Source: Isoperla grammatica | Taxonomy: Eukaryota; Arthropoda; Insecta; Plecoptera; Perlodidae | Direction of reading: 5' to 3' | Assembly: GCA_945910005.1 (NCBI GenBank) | Contig: OX246747.1 | Location: 33,274,293 to 33,338,292, forward strand | DNA length: 64,000 nt | In this document: one piece after another, positions 11,894 to 23,925 of the stretch | Position numbering within the stretch: the first letter of the stretch is position 1 | Layout: every line of letters begins with the position of its first letter | Notes under the pieces: model-generated | Seen by the model: only the letters and a program-made list of their open reading frames with translations | Told to the model about the DNA's origin: nothing | The model's database searches: none | Made by a program: the position numbers and the translations under genes

Positions 11894-12270
11894 GCGAAGG
11901 GTATTCTCTACGTAAAAAACTGTAGACAATTTTCATTACATATTATATTATTATATCTCAAGATTACAACAAGAAATCGAAAATCTAAATCAGCAGCGCA
12001 CTGTGCTTTGGTAAGCCCTTCATACTGGAAGAAATCTTATAACCATTAGCGTACTTATTTTGATTATTGATTCGATAATTAGTAATAAAATTAATTATTT
12101 AAAAAAAACATACTGATTAGAATGTAAGACACAACTAAGAGCATTCAGTATGAAAAGCTTACTAAGCTACAGTGCGCTGTTGATTCAGATTTTCGATTTC
12201 GAAGCCCATTCTAGTGATATAATTAATAAATTAAAATTGTGTGCGTTTTTTGACGTAAAGGTATCCTTCC
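11894..12270. mobile_element. MITE family A, copy 2 (near complete)
   Basis: GCGAAGGGTATTCTCTACGT at the left is mirrored by GACGTAAAGGTATCCTTCCC at the right. Inner arms carry AAATCGAAAATCTAAATCA and its complement, then the TGGTAAGCC box. The core is AT-rich with no reading frame. Confidence 0.75.
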
Positions 12271-12334
12271 CTGTTAAGTGCCCTGTAAATATAAACATTG
12301 CGTGAATTCCCCCACTGACAATGAGTCTTGTTAT

Positions 12335-12400
12335 ACTGAGTGAGTATAGACTCTAAATATGAATTTATTTATTCATTTGCAATAAATTTTAAGTCGAATG
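12335..12400 (+). mobile_element. SINE tail fragment
   Basis: 'ATAGACTCTAAATATGAATT' and a TTTATTTATTC run match the tail of the tRNA-derived SINE. Only the 3' end is present. Confidence 0.35.
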
Positions 12401-12659
12401 AATCCAAACAACATCACCCCTAGCGATTAGACAACGCAATACAAAAAATATTAAAATAAAAAACTTTTCAAAATTTAAATCAGAAGCTAAAAAATATGTA
12501 TTTGAACATCAATTGTACAATAACAAATAATATTTGATAGTAAGAATAATTTGTAAGCATATTGTCTATTTAATTGATACTAATAATATGACAAGAATAG
12601 CTGGTGAAGCTAAATAAATACAATCTTATCTTAACTAATATCGACTTCCCAAAATATCG

Positions 12660-12965
12660 ACTTCCCAAATCCCACGAGTCTTTAATGACGTCACGCGAGA
12701 CAACCTCGCTAATTAATTGCGGGCGGGAATCCCCCTCAGTTCGCTCATCTCGCCGCCAGGCGGCGCGCTCGCTACACACGCACTACTAGCGCTACCTGTC
12801 CGCCGCGCGATCGCATTAAAGATTATCAACGACGACATTCGAATCCCCAACGTGTTCCCCTCTCTCTCCCCACTTCCCCTCTACCGCCCCTACCGTGCCA
12901 CGTGACCGCAGCGAGGGCACGTTTGCTCGTCCACGTCTTCACCAGTGAGTGAGGGAGGGGGCGGG
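12660..12965. promoter_or_regulatory. CpG-rich block with CRE and E-box sites
   Basis: High CG content inside AT-rich DNA, a TGACGTCA site near 12687, CACGTG near 12899 and pyrimidine-rich stretches. It looks like a promoter island or an unassigned first exon. No transcript can be assigned. Confidence 0.35.
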
Positions 12966-13235
12966 GGAGGGGGATGAGCAATATCTATTGAACTCTTGGT
13001 GGAAATATTGAGGAGGATGATATGATGCAATGTGCAGAGTTGCCCTTAGGTATATTATATTGTTGTACAATATACAAATGCATGACGTTTGTAACATTAT
13101 CTCATGGCTACAGAGGATCAACTTATTGGTGTTTCAGAGTATTAAAGTAAATAAAAATAAAATATAAAAATAGATCCTATTTTAAGTCGACCTGTTTCAG
13201 AGTATTTAAGTAAAGAAAAATCAAATGTAAATAGA

Positions 13236-13310
13236 TTCCTATTTTAAGTCCACCCAATCAGTAACAAGACGGATTTTCTCTAGGAGAATTAAATTTAAAG
13301 CGACAAAGCC
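13236..13310 (-). mobile_element. SINE tail remnant
   Basis: Carries the degraded 'CCACCCAATCAGTAACAAGA' and 'TTTAAAGCGACAAAGCCAAC' blocks of the tRNA-derived SINE tail. Confidence 0.45.
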
Positions 13311-14100
13311 AACCCTGTGTTTTGGTTAGCCCTACAGACTGAATGAAATACTAAAACCATTAACGTAGTTATTTTGATTATTTAATCGAAGTTAGTAACA
13401 ACAATTAATTACAAATAAAGACCATACTAATTATAATGTAAGACACAGTTTAGTGAATTCAGAATGTGGTGCTTACCGAACCACAGTGCGTTGTTGATTC
13501 AGATTTTCGATTTCGGAATCCATTTTTAACATATAATGAAAAAAATGCCAGTCAGTCAGTCAGTCAGTCAGTCAGTCAGTCAGTCAGTCAGTCAGTCAGT
13601 CAGTCAGTCAGTCAGTCAGTCAGTCAGTCATTCAGTCAGTCAGTCAGTCAGTCAGTCAGTCAGTCAGTCAGTCAGTCAGTCAGTCAGTCAGTCAGTCAGT
13701 CAGTCAGTCAGTCAGTCAGTCAGTCAGTCAGTCAGTCAGTCAGTCAGTCAGTCAGTCAGTCAGTCAGTCAGTCAGTCAGTCAGTCAGTCAGTCAGTCAGT
13801 CAGTCAGTCAGTCAGTCAGTCAGTCAGTCAGTCAGTCAGTCAGTCAGTCAGTCAGTCAGTCAGTCAGTCAGTCAGTCAGTCAGTCAGTCAGTCAGTCAGT
13901 CAGTCAGTCAGTCAGTCAGTCAGTCAGTCAGTCAGTCAGTCGTGCCTGATGATGACAGCAGAGCAGCTGTCGAAATATTGCGTAACGTGATGTTGAATAA
14001 CATCGAAACAAATCTTAACTGTGTAAGTCCTACAGTGTTTTTATTAAAAAAAGAAATGTAAATACTGTGCGGTTTTCTACATAAATGTGCCCTTAGCTCT
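13310..14100. mobile_element. MITE family A, copy 3, split by a (CAGT)n expansion
   Basis: TTTTGGTTAGCCCTACAGAC and the mirrored GCTTACCGAACCACAGTGC and 'GATTCAGATTTTCGATTTCG' mark the element. Its right end (CTGTGCGGTTTTCTACATAA ...) resumes after the tetranucleotide array at about 14060. The array therefore grew inside the MITE's right arm. Confidence 0.65.
13549..13941. repeat. (CAGT)n microsatellite, 393 bp
   Basis: About 98 uninterrupted copies except for one G-to-T substitution at 13631. The plus-strand frames are open only because the four-base repeat contains no stop. It is not a gene. Confidence 0.97.
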
Positions 14101-14106
14101 TAAGAG

Positions 14107-14473
14107 GAAGGACTACTAGCCAATATTAAAACCCGCGAAATTAACGTATTTTCGTCATATCTCAATAACAACACACAATATCAAAACAGTGACACCTACG
14201 CACATTGTGGATTCGTGAGAGCTCAATACCAAATGAAAAAGATTTCGTAGATTGTAGTAATTATAGTTGTAATTTGTAATTAACTTGTAAATCAGTTAAA
14301 TAACAAATAATAATTATAATTACTGCAAACTAATAAATCTTTTTCATTTGGTATTGAGCTCTCACGAATCCACAATGTGCGTAGGTGTCACTGTTTTGAT
14401 ATTGTGTGGCGTTATTGAGATATGACGAAAATACGTTAATTTCGCGGGTTTTAATATTGGCTAGTAGTCCTTC
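14107..14473. mobile_element. Large near-perfect palindrome (foldback element)
   Basis: Arms of about 165 bp: GAAGGACTACTAGCCAATAT and AACCCGCGAAATTAACGTA on the left, exact complements on the right, around a short AT-rich loop near 14270-14320. No coding capacity. The arm identity suggests recent origin or upkeep by gene conversion. Confidence 0.88.
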
Positions 14474-15484
14474 GCTCGTTTAGAGAATATCACAGCTCGT
14501 CCTACTACGTCTTGTTGTAATCATTGTCTGGCGGAAAGCTGTTCCCTTGTTTGTCACCGCTCGTTAAGACTAAACGAGCAATTAGCCTAATGAGTCGGTC
14601 TAAAGTGATTACCTACGTACCGCATCGCCATTACATTTTACATAGTGTGTGCGTGTGCGTGTGCAGTTTTCAATATATGGCGTTTTGAGCCTTGACGTTT
14701 ATGTTAGGCCGGAGGTGCAATTTTTTAAATTGAATTTGTATTGTTTTATTGCTCTTATAGATAATAATAATAAGAATTAATGATAATAATTAGATTATAA
14801 ATAGTAAATTATTTCTATCGTATTTTCAATGTTCTTTATTTCAGTAGAAAACAAGACTTGAAGTAAATTGTAGTTAACAACTGATTTCATTAAGTTTAGG
14901 AGTGTTTTAAAATAATATTGATTTCTCTCATAGTTTCTAGTTTTTAACTTCATTGTATTTGTATTTTATACAATAGACATTGCAATTATGCAAATTAAAA
15001 ATCATACTTGCTCACTTTCTAGGTAGAGCTCAAAACGTCTGCTAAAATATCACGAAAAACAGAACAATTCAAAGTATATAAAACTGTGTACAACAGTTTT
15101 CTTTTTAATTCATTTGTATACTATATCTTTCTTTTCATCAAAGCAGAACAACTATCTAAAAACACAACTTCCCTACGCTGTGCTTTGATACCGGATACTG
15201 GCGTACGTAATTGAAATGTTACCTCCTGTCAGGAAATGTTATTTTCAAAGCATCCTCTGATATCAACGACAGACGATGTTTTCTTTTGTGTTCTTTTTTT
15301 TCGCATTTCATTTTCCTGAAATTGACAAAACTGCAGAACTCTTCAGATCTCAAAAAAAAAAATATACATGCAAAAAAAAGAGTATGACTCCACCTTTTTT
15401 ATTGAGACTTACTGTTCGCAGTTATTTATGAAAAGACAATCTCTGGAATTGCTTTGTTTGTAAGCTTATTCTTCCGTAAAATCC
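14474..15484. other. Non-coding AT-rich DNA
   Basis: No exon recognised. Confidence 0.4.
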
Positions 15485-16149
15485 GATAGAAAATAATTAA
15501 GGAAACAAACGTACAAGAACTTCCACCATGTTAGAGATAATTACGTTTATATCTCCATGGTCCAATATACCTGAGAAACGCTTAAACACGTAAATTATCG
15601 ATTTTATAGAAGATATGTGCATGTTTAAATGATTTGAACAGTCAATCGTAATTGGCCGTATGACATGTATTAGCAGATATAAATGAAACTTCAAGAAACT
15701 ACACCTTTTAAAAGTTATTTGCGTTAACATGTCGTAGGTCAACATTTCAGAGGCTAGGCTTTTACCGGTATACTATTGATTTGACAGAAGACGTTGATAT
15801 GTTTAACTGGTTTGAACATTAAATCTTAATTAGCATGAGGTTCTCTAATATAATGGCTGATAAAAACAAAACTCCAAGAAACTCTACCATTTTTGAGATA
15901 ATCAAGTTTATAGGTACCTGGCCCAACATTTCTGATACCACGCTTCTACAGATAAACAATCGATTTGATAGAAGATGTGGGCATTTTTAACCGATTTAAA
16001 AACTCAATCTTAATTAGCAGTAGGCCCTCTATGGAAGAACATAAACAAAACTTCAAGAAACTCCAGCTCGTTCGAGTTCATTACGTTTATATGTCCTCAA
16101 AGCCACATTTCAGAGATTCATATCTTACACGTATACAATTGATTTCCTT
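15485..16149. repeat. About 183-bp tandem repeat, 3.5 copies
   Basis: The landmark GATTT-TAGAAGAT recurs at about 15600, 15779, 15962 and (cut off) 16140. CTTCAAGAAACT-type and GAGATAA-ACGTTTATAT blocks recur at the same spacing. Copies are strongly diverged. The last is cut by a family A MITE. Confidence 0.75.
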
Positions 16150-16290
16150 CGGTTTGTAGGGCTTACCAATTACACAGTGCACTACATAGATTCAGATTTT
16201 CGATTTCGAAGTTCATTCTTGAGATATAATTTAAAAATGAAGTTTTTGTGCGGTTTTTGTCGTAGAAGTATACTTCGCTTATAACTCTCC
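16150..16290. mobile_element. MITE family A, right arm only
   Basis: 'GTAGGGCTTACCAATTACAC', 'GATTCAGATTTTCGATTTCG' and GTGCGGTTTTTGTCGTAGAAG match the right half of copies at 11894 and 36432. Confidence 0.6.
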
Positions 16291-17210
16291 CTAGAGTTGA
16301 CTTGAGGCGGACTCTTTAGTCTCTACTGTGCATCCGTATAAGAGTAGTATAATAATTCTTTATTTAGCCAAACGCTAATGTAAAACATAATGCACATAAA
16401 ACTCATATTATAGTCATTTTTATTTTAACAAATTCAGTCACATTATTTACACTTACTTGCTGAACTTTAATATCGTTAAGATATTTTACAAATTCATTAT
16501 CATAAAACCATTAAAAGTCAACGTTCTTTGCGTAGAAGTTTTACAAACCTTTTTGTAACATTAATATTTTTGGAAAAAACGGGTGTCATGAAAATGAATT
16601 TCTGTATTTAACTTTTACAATTCATTTAAATATGGTGGACCAATTTCATTCAAATAGGGGGATTTGAGTAGGGGAATGGGTGTGTGGTAGGAGTGGGGGG
16701 GGGACTTAGGTGAAGATTGGAGGGGAGTTGTATATATAGCTTAGAATACACAGCAGAACACTACATCTAAATCACAGTAACGAGTCTAAAAATAGCTTCG
16801 GAAAAGCAATAAAGAACTCTAGGACGGACGATGGTTAATACATGACAAGCGTGGCTGTGCGGTCTGCTCCTTCTGTGTCGCACGGGTGATTTAGAAGGAA
16901 ACTTCTTTAGCTCCGGTCGTCGTGACAAATGTGGGAAAATAAACGATGAAGAGGGTTTTTCTTTTTTCGTTTGGGAGTTTTATCTATATGATATGGGAGT
17001 GTAGAAATCTTTGTCTTGTTTTGTTATGACAAATGGTTTATCAAATACGAGACCGTAACAATAAATTTAAGCGCAGAAGAAAGAGGATGTTTTTATATAG
17101 TGAATGTAGTCAGTGGAAGATAGGGGAAAAAATCACTTCGTATAAATAAAATACATTTTTTGAACCATTGGGTAGGATATGTGTTTTGTGATGGATATCT
17201 AAAACTCAGG
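16291..17210. other. Non-coding, nothing recognised
   Basis: No supportable gene. A G-rich stretch is near 16670-16725. Confidence 0.4.
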
Positions 17211-17367
17211 GGCCGGATTTACAAGAAGTCTTACTGTACCTTAAGTGCTTTTATAAATCCATGATAGGTCTACTAAACAGTCCGTATCAGCCAATGACCT
17301 GCCATAATCTAGTGTCCTAAAGTTAGGCCCAGACGAAGCTAAGACTTCATGTGAATCCGGACTCTGA
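17211..17367. mobile_element. TIR MITE (CCGGATTTACAAGAAGTCTTA ends)
   Basis: The left end CCGGATTTACAAGAAGTCTT is mirrored by AAGACTTCATGTGAATCCGG. A related left half stands at 39027-39060. Confidence 0.6.
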
Positions 17368-18885
17368 TCTTAAAAATCATCGGAAAAAGGATCTGTTTGT
17401 ATTTAAAAGTAAAATAAGAAAATTTAACAGAAACCTTGCCTTGGTCTTGTATACCTAGACTCAAAAGATTTCCCAGTATTTCGTACAACTTTCTTTTTTC
17501 AGAGAAGAAATTCTGACATAATAACTTATTGAGTTATATTATGTTTAAAGTGGTAATAAAGTTATCAATATGATTTTAATTTAAGTTCAAGTTCATTGCT
17601 CACGATCTTTACCCTTGTTAACTTAGGTATTTATACGTGAACTTAATTTAGTCGCTGTACTCAATATTCAAGTCGACAAAGTTATAACTTTAACGAGTAT
17701 CTTTGAAGGTATAAAATATGATAAGTGATAATAGAAAAATTATTTTGCAAAACTTTTCGCATTAGTTTCCATTAAATCCTACAGCAAAAAACTAAAACAG
17801 CTGTCCGCAGGTGAGAAAATGTAAAATGTGAATAATTAAATTTAATATAATTTACAAGAAAAATTAAACACGTCATAAAAAAACACCGAAGTTTTTTCTT
17901 ACGATAATAGCTTTCATGGCAGGCAAAATATCTGTTCCTGAAATGCTTTTAGTTCAAGCAAACACTTAAAACACAAAACTCAACTAAATTTAACCTTCGA
18001 GACAAGTTTGTATAATTCATGTATTTTCTCTTTGTTCACGGACGAAAGAGCTTTCAAACTTTTAATAGCTTTCATTGAAATTCAATACCTACTCAGCTGT
18101 CCTAACTGTCTTAAATTAAGAATTAGGATTTACGGTAGGTCTCTGGTTGTTAAGCTTCATTTTAAAAACTATAACGTCAATTCGGAGTTGTTGTACATCA
18201 AATATCTTCTGAGCCATAACTATACTTCTCGCCCAACATCGATCCAAAATAAGTTAAAGTCTTATTGTTTAGACAGCGTGAACTGAGTAAGGTATACTTA
18301 ACATCATAGTGGATAAATTAGAAAGCGTACCCGTTCTGGCCTGGGAATGCTATGCTACCTTATCGTGGTGGGCAGGTTTCGTGTGCTTTGGTGATCCCGA
18401 GAGCTATATATAAAGTATAAGTAAGTAAGTTGTAAGTAAGTATATAAGTATCGGTAAATTCTTAGTCATTAAATATGTCCTTATGTATTGACACAATCGT
18501 ACTTTAACAAAAAAAAAACAGTTGTGAAACTAAATAGTGGGCCTTTGGCCAACAATGAAAAAATAAAAAGCAAATACTCTGCATTATGGTACAACATCAT
18601 CAACAACAACAACAACATTACGCAACAATTATTGTAATTGAATTAATATTGTGTAACTTTTAACACCTCACGGACTAAACCCTCCAGACGACGACGGAAA
18701 GTTGCCCCCGGAGAAGACAACTTGAACTCACTTCGGCTATTTACGGTCTTTGCGCGAATCTATTAATAGACTTCACCAACCCCTCCGCCCCCCCCCCCTC
18801 TTCCCCCCCCCCCTTCCTACCCGACGCCCCACGTTGCGTTATCGGAAAACGTGTACCAAGCTTTGACCTGATGCTGAAAGAGAGA
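17368..18885. other. Non-coding, nothing firm
   Basis: A short stretch near 18340-18410 (GAATGCTATGCTACCTTATC) recalls 5' sequences of some non-LTR retrotransposons but is too short to name. C-runs are at 18780-18812. Confidence 0.35.
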
Positions 18886-18888
18886 GAC

Positions 18889-18890
<2 letters not shown>

Positions 18891-18932
<42 letters not shown>
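18891..18932. repeat. (GA)n microsatellite
   Basis: About 21 GA dinucleotides, followed by a short G-run. Confidence 0.9.
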
Positions 18933-18939
<7 letters not shown>

Positions 18940-19731
18940 AGAGAACTTCACACAGTAGCAACTTCAAGCAATCGCTATCAAATCTGAAATATTTCAACAA
19001 AGAACTGCGAATCGACCACCATAAAATTGTCACCGAAACATTTGGTGGCACGCGGTTAAAAAACGCAGCTCCAACACGCTTTTCCAATGAAGAAATAATG
19101 CACTTTAGACATTCAAGTGAAACAAAATATTGCTATTCCAATCGACATTTTTCCAATTGATCTCTACTCAAAATATAACGAAACCGAAATCGGATTTAAA
19201 TTAAAAGTACCCCAAAAATTGCACATAATTGTAAAATGAATGCAAGGATAAATATATTTTTACTAACGTATTTTGTTTTGTTTTCGTAATATTCTATATA
19301 ACAACATTCAAATCGTGCTAGCAAGTTTGCCAAGTCACATAAGTGATACACTCTCTCCCTATATGTACGTTACAAAATGGCAACCCTGTAAACATCACCT
19401 ATTTTTCCGCCACAGTTGTTCTTCTACCTTACATTTAAGACGTACAATAAATTGAGCACAAAGTAATTCGAAAACGCCAGCACAGCATTCTGCTAAATGC
19501 TTCACGTGACCTAATTCAACTAGACTGGATCTTGATTAAGATCTTGTGGAACTAACTTAAGCCAAGATAATAATGATCGTTGTCTGGAAGTTTGCACATA
19601 GGCACAACACTACCTTATAATTTAATTTACATCCACACAAAAATAACAAGGAAGAGAAGTAGTCTCACTAAAAAAAAAAAAAAAAAACTACAATAAAGTG
19701 AATAAACCATTTTTTTAGACCTTTTTCCGAA

Positions 19732-20094
19732 TAGGGAGTATTCACGTGACGTCACATCGGCCATATTGGAGGCCACCTATAGTAGTATTTCAAGTTTCAT
19801 TTAGCTGTCAATAGAAAACGAAAAATATTGTTTACGGGGAAATATGACAAGTTTGAACACGTATATCCCCCGATAAAGTGTACGAAAATGATTATTGTAT
19901 GCTTTTGTATACGATTAAAAGAGGAATCGAGACAAAAGAGTTGGTTTATGTAGATTTTAAGTGATACTAGCGAACCAAAGTTAGAGAACAGTTGAATTTG
20001 CATCAATACGCCAGCTGAAACATAGTAACAATGAACTACCATTCACATGCCATTGTGGCCTCCAATGTGGCCACTATGCGCAATACGTGAATAC
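19732..20094 (-). mobile_element. MITE family B, copy 1 (reverse)
   Basis: Ends GTATTCACGTGACGTCAC at the left and the mirrored 'GCGCAATACGTGAATAC' at the right. Inside, GGCCATATTGGAGGCCACC and the CCCCGATAAAGT box match 31531-31896 and 60982-61333 in inverted order. Confidence 0.8.
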
Positions 20095-20319
20095 ACTTTT
20101 TTGGTCCAGGACCCTTAGATAGAGCTTATCACGACCCTCTAGATAAATTCTGAAAATTATCTATTGAGAACGCTGAACAATGTTGAAAAAGCGACGAATA
20201 GTTAAAATGTGGTGTCGTAAGAACTAAAAACTAGATTGCCAAATGTATTATCGTAACGGAAATGTGAATAGTTTTTATCACCGATAACGAACTAATAATA
20301 TTACCAATTAAATAATATT

Positions 20320-20600
20320 GATCAATTTCAAAATACATTTATCATCCTACACATATATATTGTTATGCACTTTTTACTCACCTAAGCAATATGATTCTGT
20401 TCGCTTTATTGTATTATTAATGTATGTATATACATTTTTTGTTTTAAAATGTATTATATACCAAATTTCAAAATGCATTTCTCATCCCACACATATATAT
20501 TATGTTCTTCACTTTTTACTCACCTAAGCAACAATTCTTTTCACTTTATTGTTTCATTTATATATGTATAAATATGTATTGTTTTAAAATGTATTTAATT
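20320..20600. repeat. Tandem duplication of about 143 bp
   Basis: Two adjacent copies share ATTTCAAAAT-CATTT, 'CACACATATATATT', 'CACTTTTTACTCACCTAAGC' and GTTTTAAAATGTATT. Confidence 0.8.
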
Positions 20601-21059
20601 GAAAACAATTGTTTATGAGGTTTTATTTTTTATTCTATTAATATTCAGATTCTAGTTTTTATGTTATTTCTTTAGGTTTTGGAATCGTCTGGCAGCTGTC
20701 TGTTACCACTTACCAGTAAGTCTCGGACTTGTTTGCTTCTGCCAACTCGCTTAGTCCATGATTGAAACAACATTGAATACGTGACTGTTACACATTGTAG
20801 ATAATTAATCTTACTACCATGTGCATCTGGGAATACTCTACAAACAAACAAATCTATGCGCTCTGTTGATTGTCTCTCTCGAGAACTACACTTTTTCTAA
20901 AACAAACATTGCGTTGCAAAATTACTTCGTTTTCCCGCATGAAATATCGCCAGTTTAAGATAAATAAATCTTTCCTGTACACTCCTTGCTCCGGGTAAAG
21001 TGGGGTAATGGAGTTATATTTACCCTACTCGAGTGCGTCTTGAGATAGATAAAAAATTG

Positions 21060-21480
21060 TCATTTGCTAAAGGAAATGGAAATAAGCATTTTGAATTAAA
21101 ATATTTATAATCGAGATAAGTTTTAAAAAAAATTTAGATTTATTTATTTATTATTTATTTATTTATTTATTTAATGTCTATCCTATTCAGTTATAAAAAC
21201 TGATTTACAAAGGAGGACCTCTCTAGAAGAAGTTGTAATTATATTTTATACGCAACTAGCTGCAAAACTTAAAGTGACACGTTGAGCAAATTTAATTTTG
21301 TATAATATGAAATGAAAATAAGTAAGGAAATGGAAATAAGTGTATTGAATTAAGTTATAATCGAGAAGGGTTTTAGAAATAATTTAGATTTTCTGTCTAG
21401 AAGAAGTTCTAATATATTAATTATGCAACTAGCTGCAAAACTTGACGTACCACACTGAGCAAATTTAATTTCATATAATC
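21060..21480. repeat. Tandem duplication of about 270 bp, first copy interrupted
   Basis: AGGAAATGGAAATAAG, TATAATCGAGA, TCTAGAAGAAGTT and CAACTAGCTGCAAAACTT occur in both halves. The first half is split by the (TTTA)n SINE/LINE tail at 21143-21222, which dates that insertion after the duplication or after divergence of the halves. Confidence 0.7.
21143..21222 (-). mobile_element. SINE/LINE 3' tail fragment, copy 2
   Basis: (TTTA)n, then 'TTTAATGTCTATCCTATTCA' and AGGAGGACCT, as at 5736-5800. Confidence 0.6.
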
Positions 21481-21697
21481 TTCCATACAAATATACATGT
21501 TCTTTCTTATTTGTATACTTCTATTTTTATTTTTTAATATGTTGAATTTCCACTTAATTTGATTTTATTTCAATTCTCAATTATTTTTTCTTTTTCTTGA
21601 TTATATTTTATATAGTTCAGTAGTTTGTTTTGTTTTTGTTGTTATTGTTATTTAAGATTTCATTACTATTAATTGTGTGCACAGCTTAGTTTTATTT

Positions 21698-21766
21698 AAG
21701 GTTCTCCTTTGTAAATCAGTTGTTATAACTAGAAAGGATAGACATTTAATAAATAAATAAAGAGTG
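21698..21766 (+). mobile_element. SINE/LINE 3' tail fragment, copy 3 (inverted)
   Basis: AGGTTCTCCTTTGTAAATCAG through GGATAGACATTTAATAAATA is the complement of the tail at 21143-21222. Confidence 0.6.
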
Positions 21767-22394
21767 ACGAGCTAAAAGAGGATAACTAGCATATATGCAT
21801 GAATTATACGTCTGTTATGTTTTAGTCGAGCACTGTCTCAAACTTTCGTATCTATTTAATTATATAAACCATATACCACGATTTGTAAAACATGACTATA
21901 CAATCTATCATCATTTGAATTCTCTTCCTCATGTCCCAACATACACCACCACGAGTTGTAAAACATGACCATGGAATCTTTCATCCCTTCCTCATGTTCC
22001 AGAAATTCTTCCCCTCACTCCCCCCTCCAACGATAACTTCATCACGATCTCATTACGGCAATGAACAGCCCCGACAACCTTTTACCGACGATGAAGAAAA
22101 CGGAAATGTTAATGGACACCCAATTGACACTTGTATCTACGGTATCGCGTCAGAACTCTCGGCGCGGTAACGAAGTTATAGCGAAACACTCTTCGTGAAC
22201 GTGGGGGAGGGGGGGGGGGGGGGGAAGGAAGGGGAGATGATAAAGGGTTGTTTTCTGGGGGAAAACTGCTCTTCGTCACTTAACGAGAAATGCGAGATAG
22301 AAACAGGACGGAAACACAAATGGAGGTGTTGCTATGGTATTGATTTTTATTTAGGATGCGTTATGATAAATGAATGTATTTATGATAATCGCAT

Positions 22395-22650
22395 TTTTTC
22401 CACAATATTATCGCGATATATCGCGATATCGTGATTATACAATATATCGCGATATATCGCGATAATATCGTAGCATACAATTTATCGCGATATATCGTGA
22501 TAATATCGCGAGCATACAATATATCGCGAGCATACAATATATCGCGAGCATACAATATATCGCGAGCATACAATATATCGTCATAATATCGTGAGCATAC
22601 AATAATATCGCGAGGCGAAACTATCGCGAGGCGATATTATCGCGATAGTA
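22395..22650. repeat. ATCGCGAT-rich palindromic repeat array
   Basis: The block is built from TATCGCGATA and ATATATCGCGA motifs. It includes at least four adjacent copies of a 17-bp unit (GAGCATACAATATATCGC). Almost every stretch is self-complementary. Confidence 0.8.
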
Positions 22651-23447
22651 TTGAGAAATCACGCCGAATGGAGACGTTTTCCAAGTTGGCCTAGTAATAT
22701 CTTAGATAGCTGGTTTATAGTTCAATAAAGACACTCCATAAAGTTATTGATACAATATCAATGTCATCATTTGAATTTATTGAAAGCTTATTACAAAAGA
22801 ATATAATTTAATACTACCGCGCAAAGTTGTAAACTACGACGATAAAAAGACGTATTAATAGTTTTTTACTTGTAAACATGCGTGGGATGCAAAAGTTCTA
22901 GAAACAATCCAGTCAACATCAAAACTAGTTAGCCAAGTTACACTATTTCAGAAACGTCGCTTATTTATACTGTATAATCATACACAAATTGTTGAATTAC
23001 GTCATGAATATCTTTGTAACGGAATATCTAGCCTGAGTTTATCATCAAAGGCTGCACAAACTTGGTTAACCTCTTGAGGCACCGAGAGCAGCTGATGAGA
23101 TTTGCATAAATCGTCCGCCATTAAAAAAACATAAAAAAACGCTCATATAAAGCTTGTAGAAAATAGAGTTCGCTGTTTTTCTCATTTAAAATCTAAAAGT
23201 TTGAAGATACAATACTTTGTGCAACGAAACGAAACGAAATGACAACTATAGTATAGTAGTAATGAGGTAAAGGCTACGTGAGTAAAAAGTAAAATTAATG
23301 AAAACTTTATTGAATTTAATTCAATTTAATGCGTTTTAAAAGCAGGAAAATACTTTCACTGTAAGATATCGATGGAGGATGCTAGATTTGGGCAGTCTGC
23401 TTTGGCCACCAATTCTTGGCTAGTCTGTCAAATTTGTCAAGCGATAT
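22651..23447. other. Non-coding, nothing recognised
   Basis: No exon found. Confidence 0.4.
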
Positions 23448-23698
23448 AGACCATTTTTAAAATTATCCAGGTATCTATTCTTGTGCCTCACACGGCCTCC
23501 TAAATCGTTACAAAAAACAACGTAGAACAATCAAACATGAGCTGTCAAATGTTATATCAAGGTTCATTGATGGCCACAAGATCTTTTTCTATTAACCTTG
23601 ATTTAACATTTTTAATTGTTGTGTATTGTTGTTCTTGAAAATTTGGAGGACCGTGGAGAGAAACAAGAACGGAGCCCTAGATCATTTGTAAATGGTCC
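23448..23698. mobile_element. Foldback MITE family C, copy 1
   Basis: 'TAGACCATTT' and TGTCAAATGTTATATCAAGG on the left are mirrored by 'AACCTTGATTTAACATTTTT' and AAATGGTCC on the right. Matches 39081-39311. Confidence 0.6.
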
Positions 23699-23925
23699 GA
23701 GGATAGTCAAGTGAGAGCTATCGGGTCCGAGGCTTGTCAAGTGAGCTATTGGGTCCGAGATTAGCATGGCGATCTCGTCCTAGATTGCTTTCGTATCGAG
23801 TGGAAATTTGTATACTTCACCAACCGCCGTGATCGGAATTAGAATCGACGCGAGTGTTCGTGTAAAGCCTGTTCATATAAACCCCTATTATAGGGGATTA
23901 ATTTTAAAATCTTTAATTATTTGGT

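Noticed and set aside
13466..13990. Long Ser-Val-Ser-Gln reading frames
   Set aside because: They are the translation of a (CAGT)n microsatellite and have no codon structure or flanking gene signals.
18330..18410. Retrotransposon 5' end
   Set aside because: Only about 70 bases resemble remembered non-LTR sequences, with no reverse-transcriptase coding nearby.
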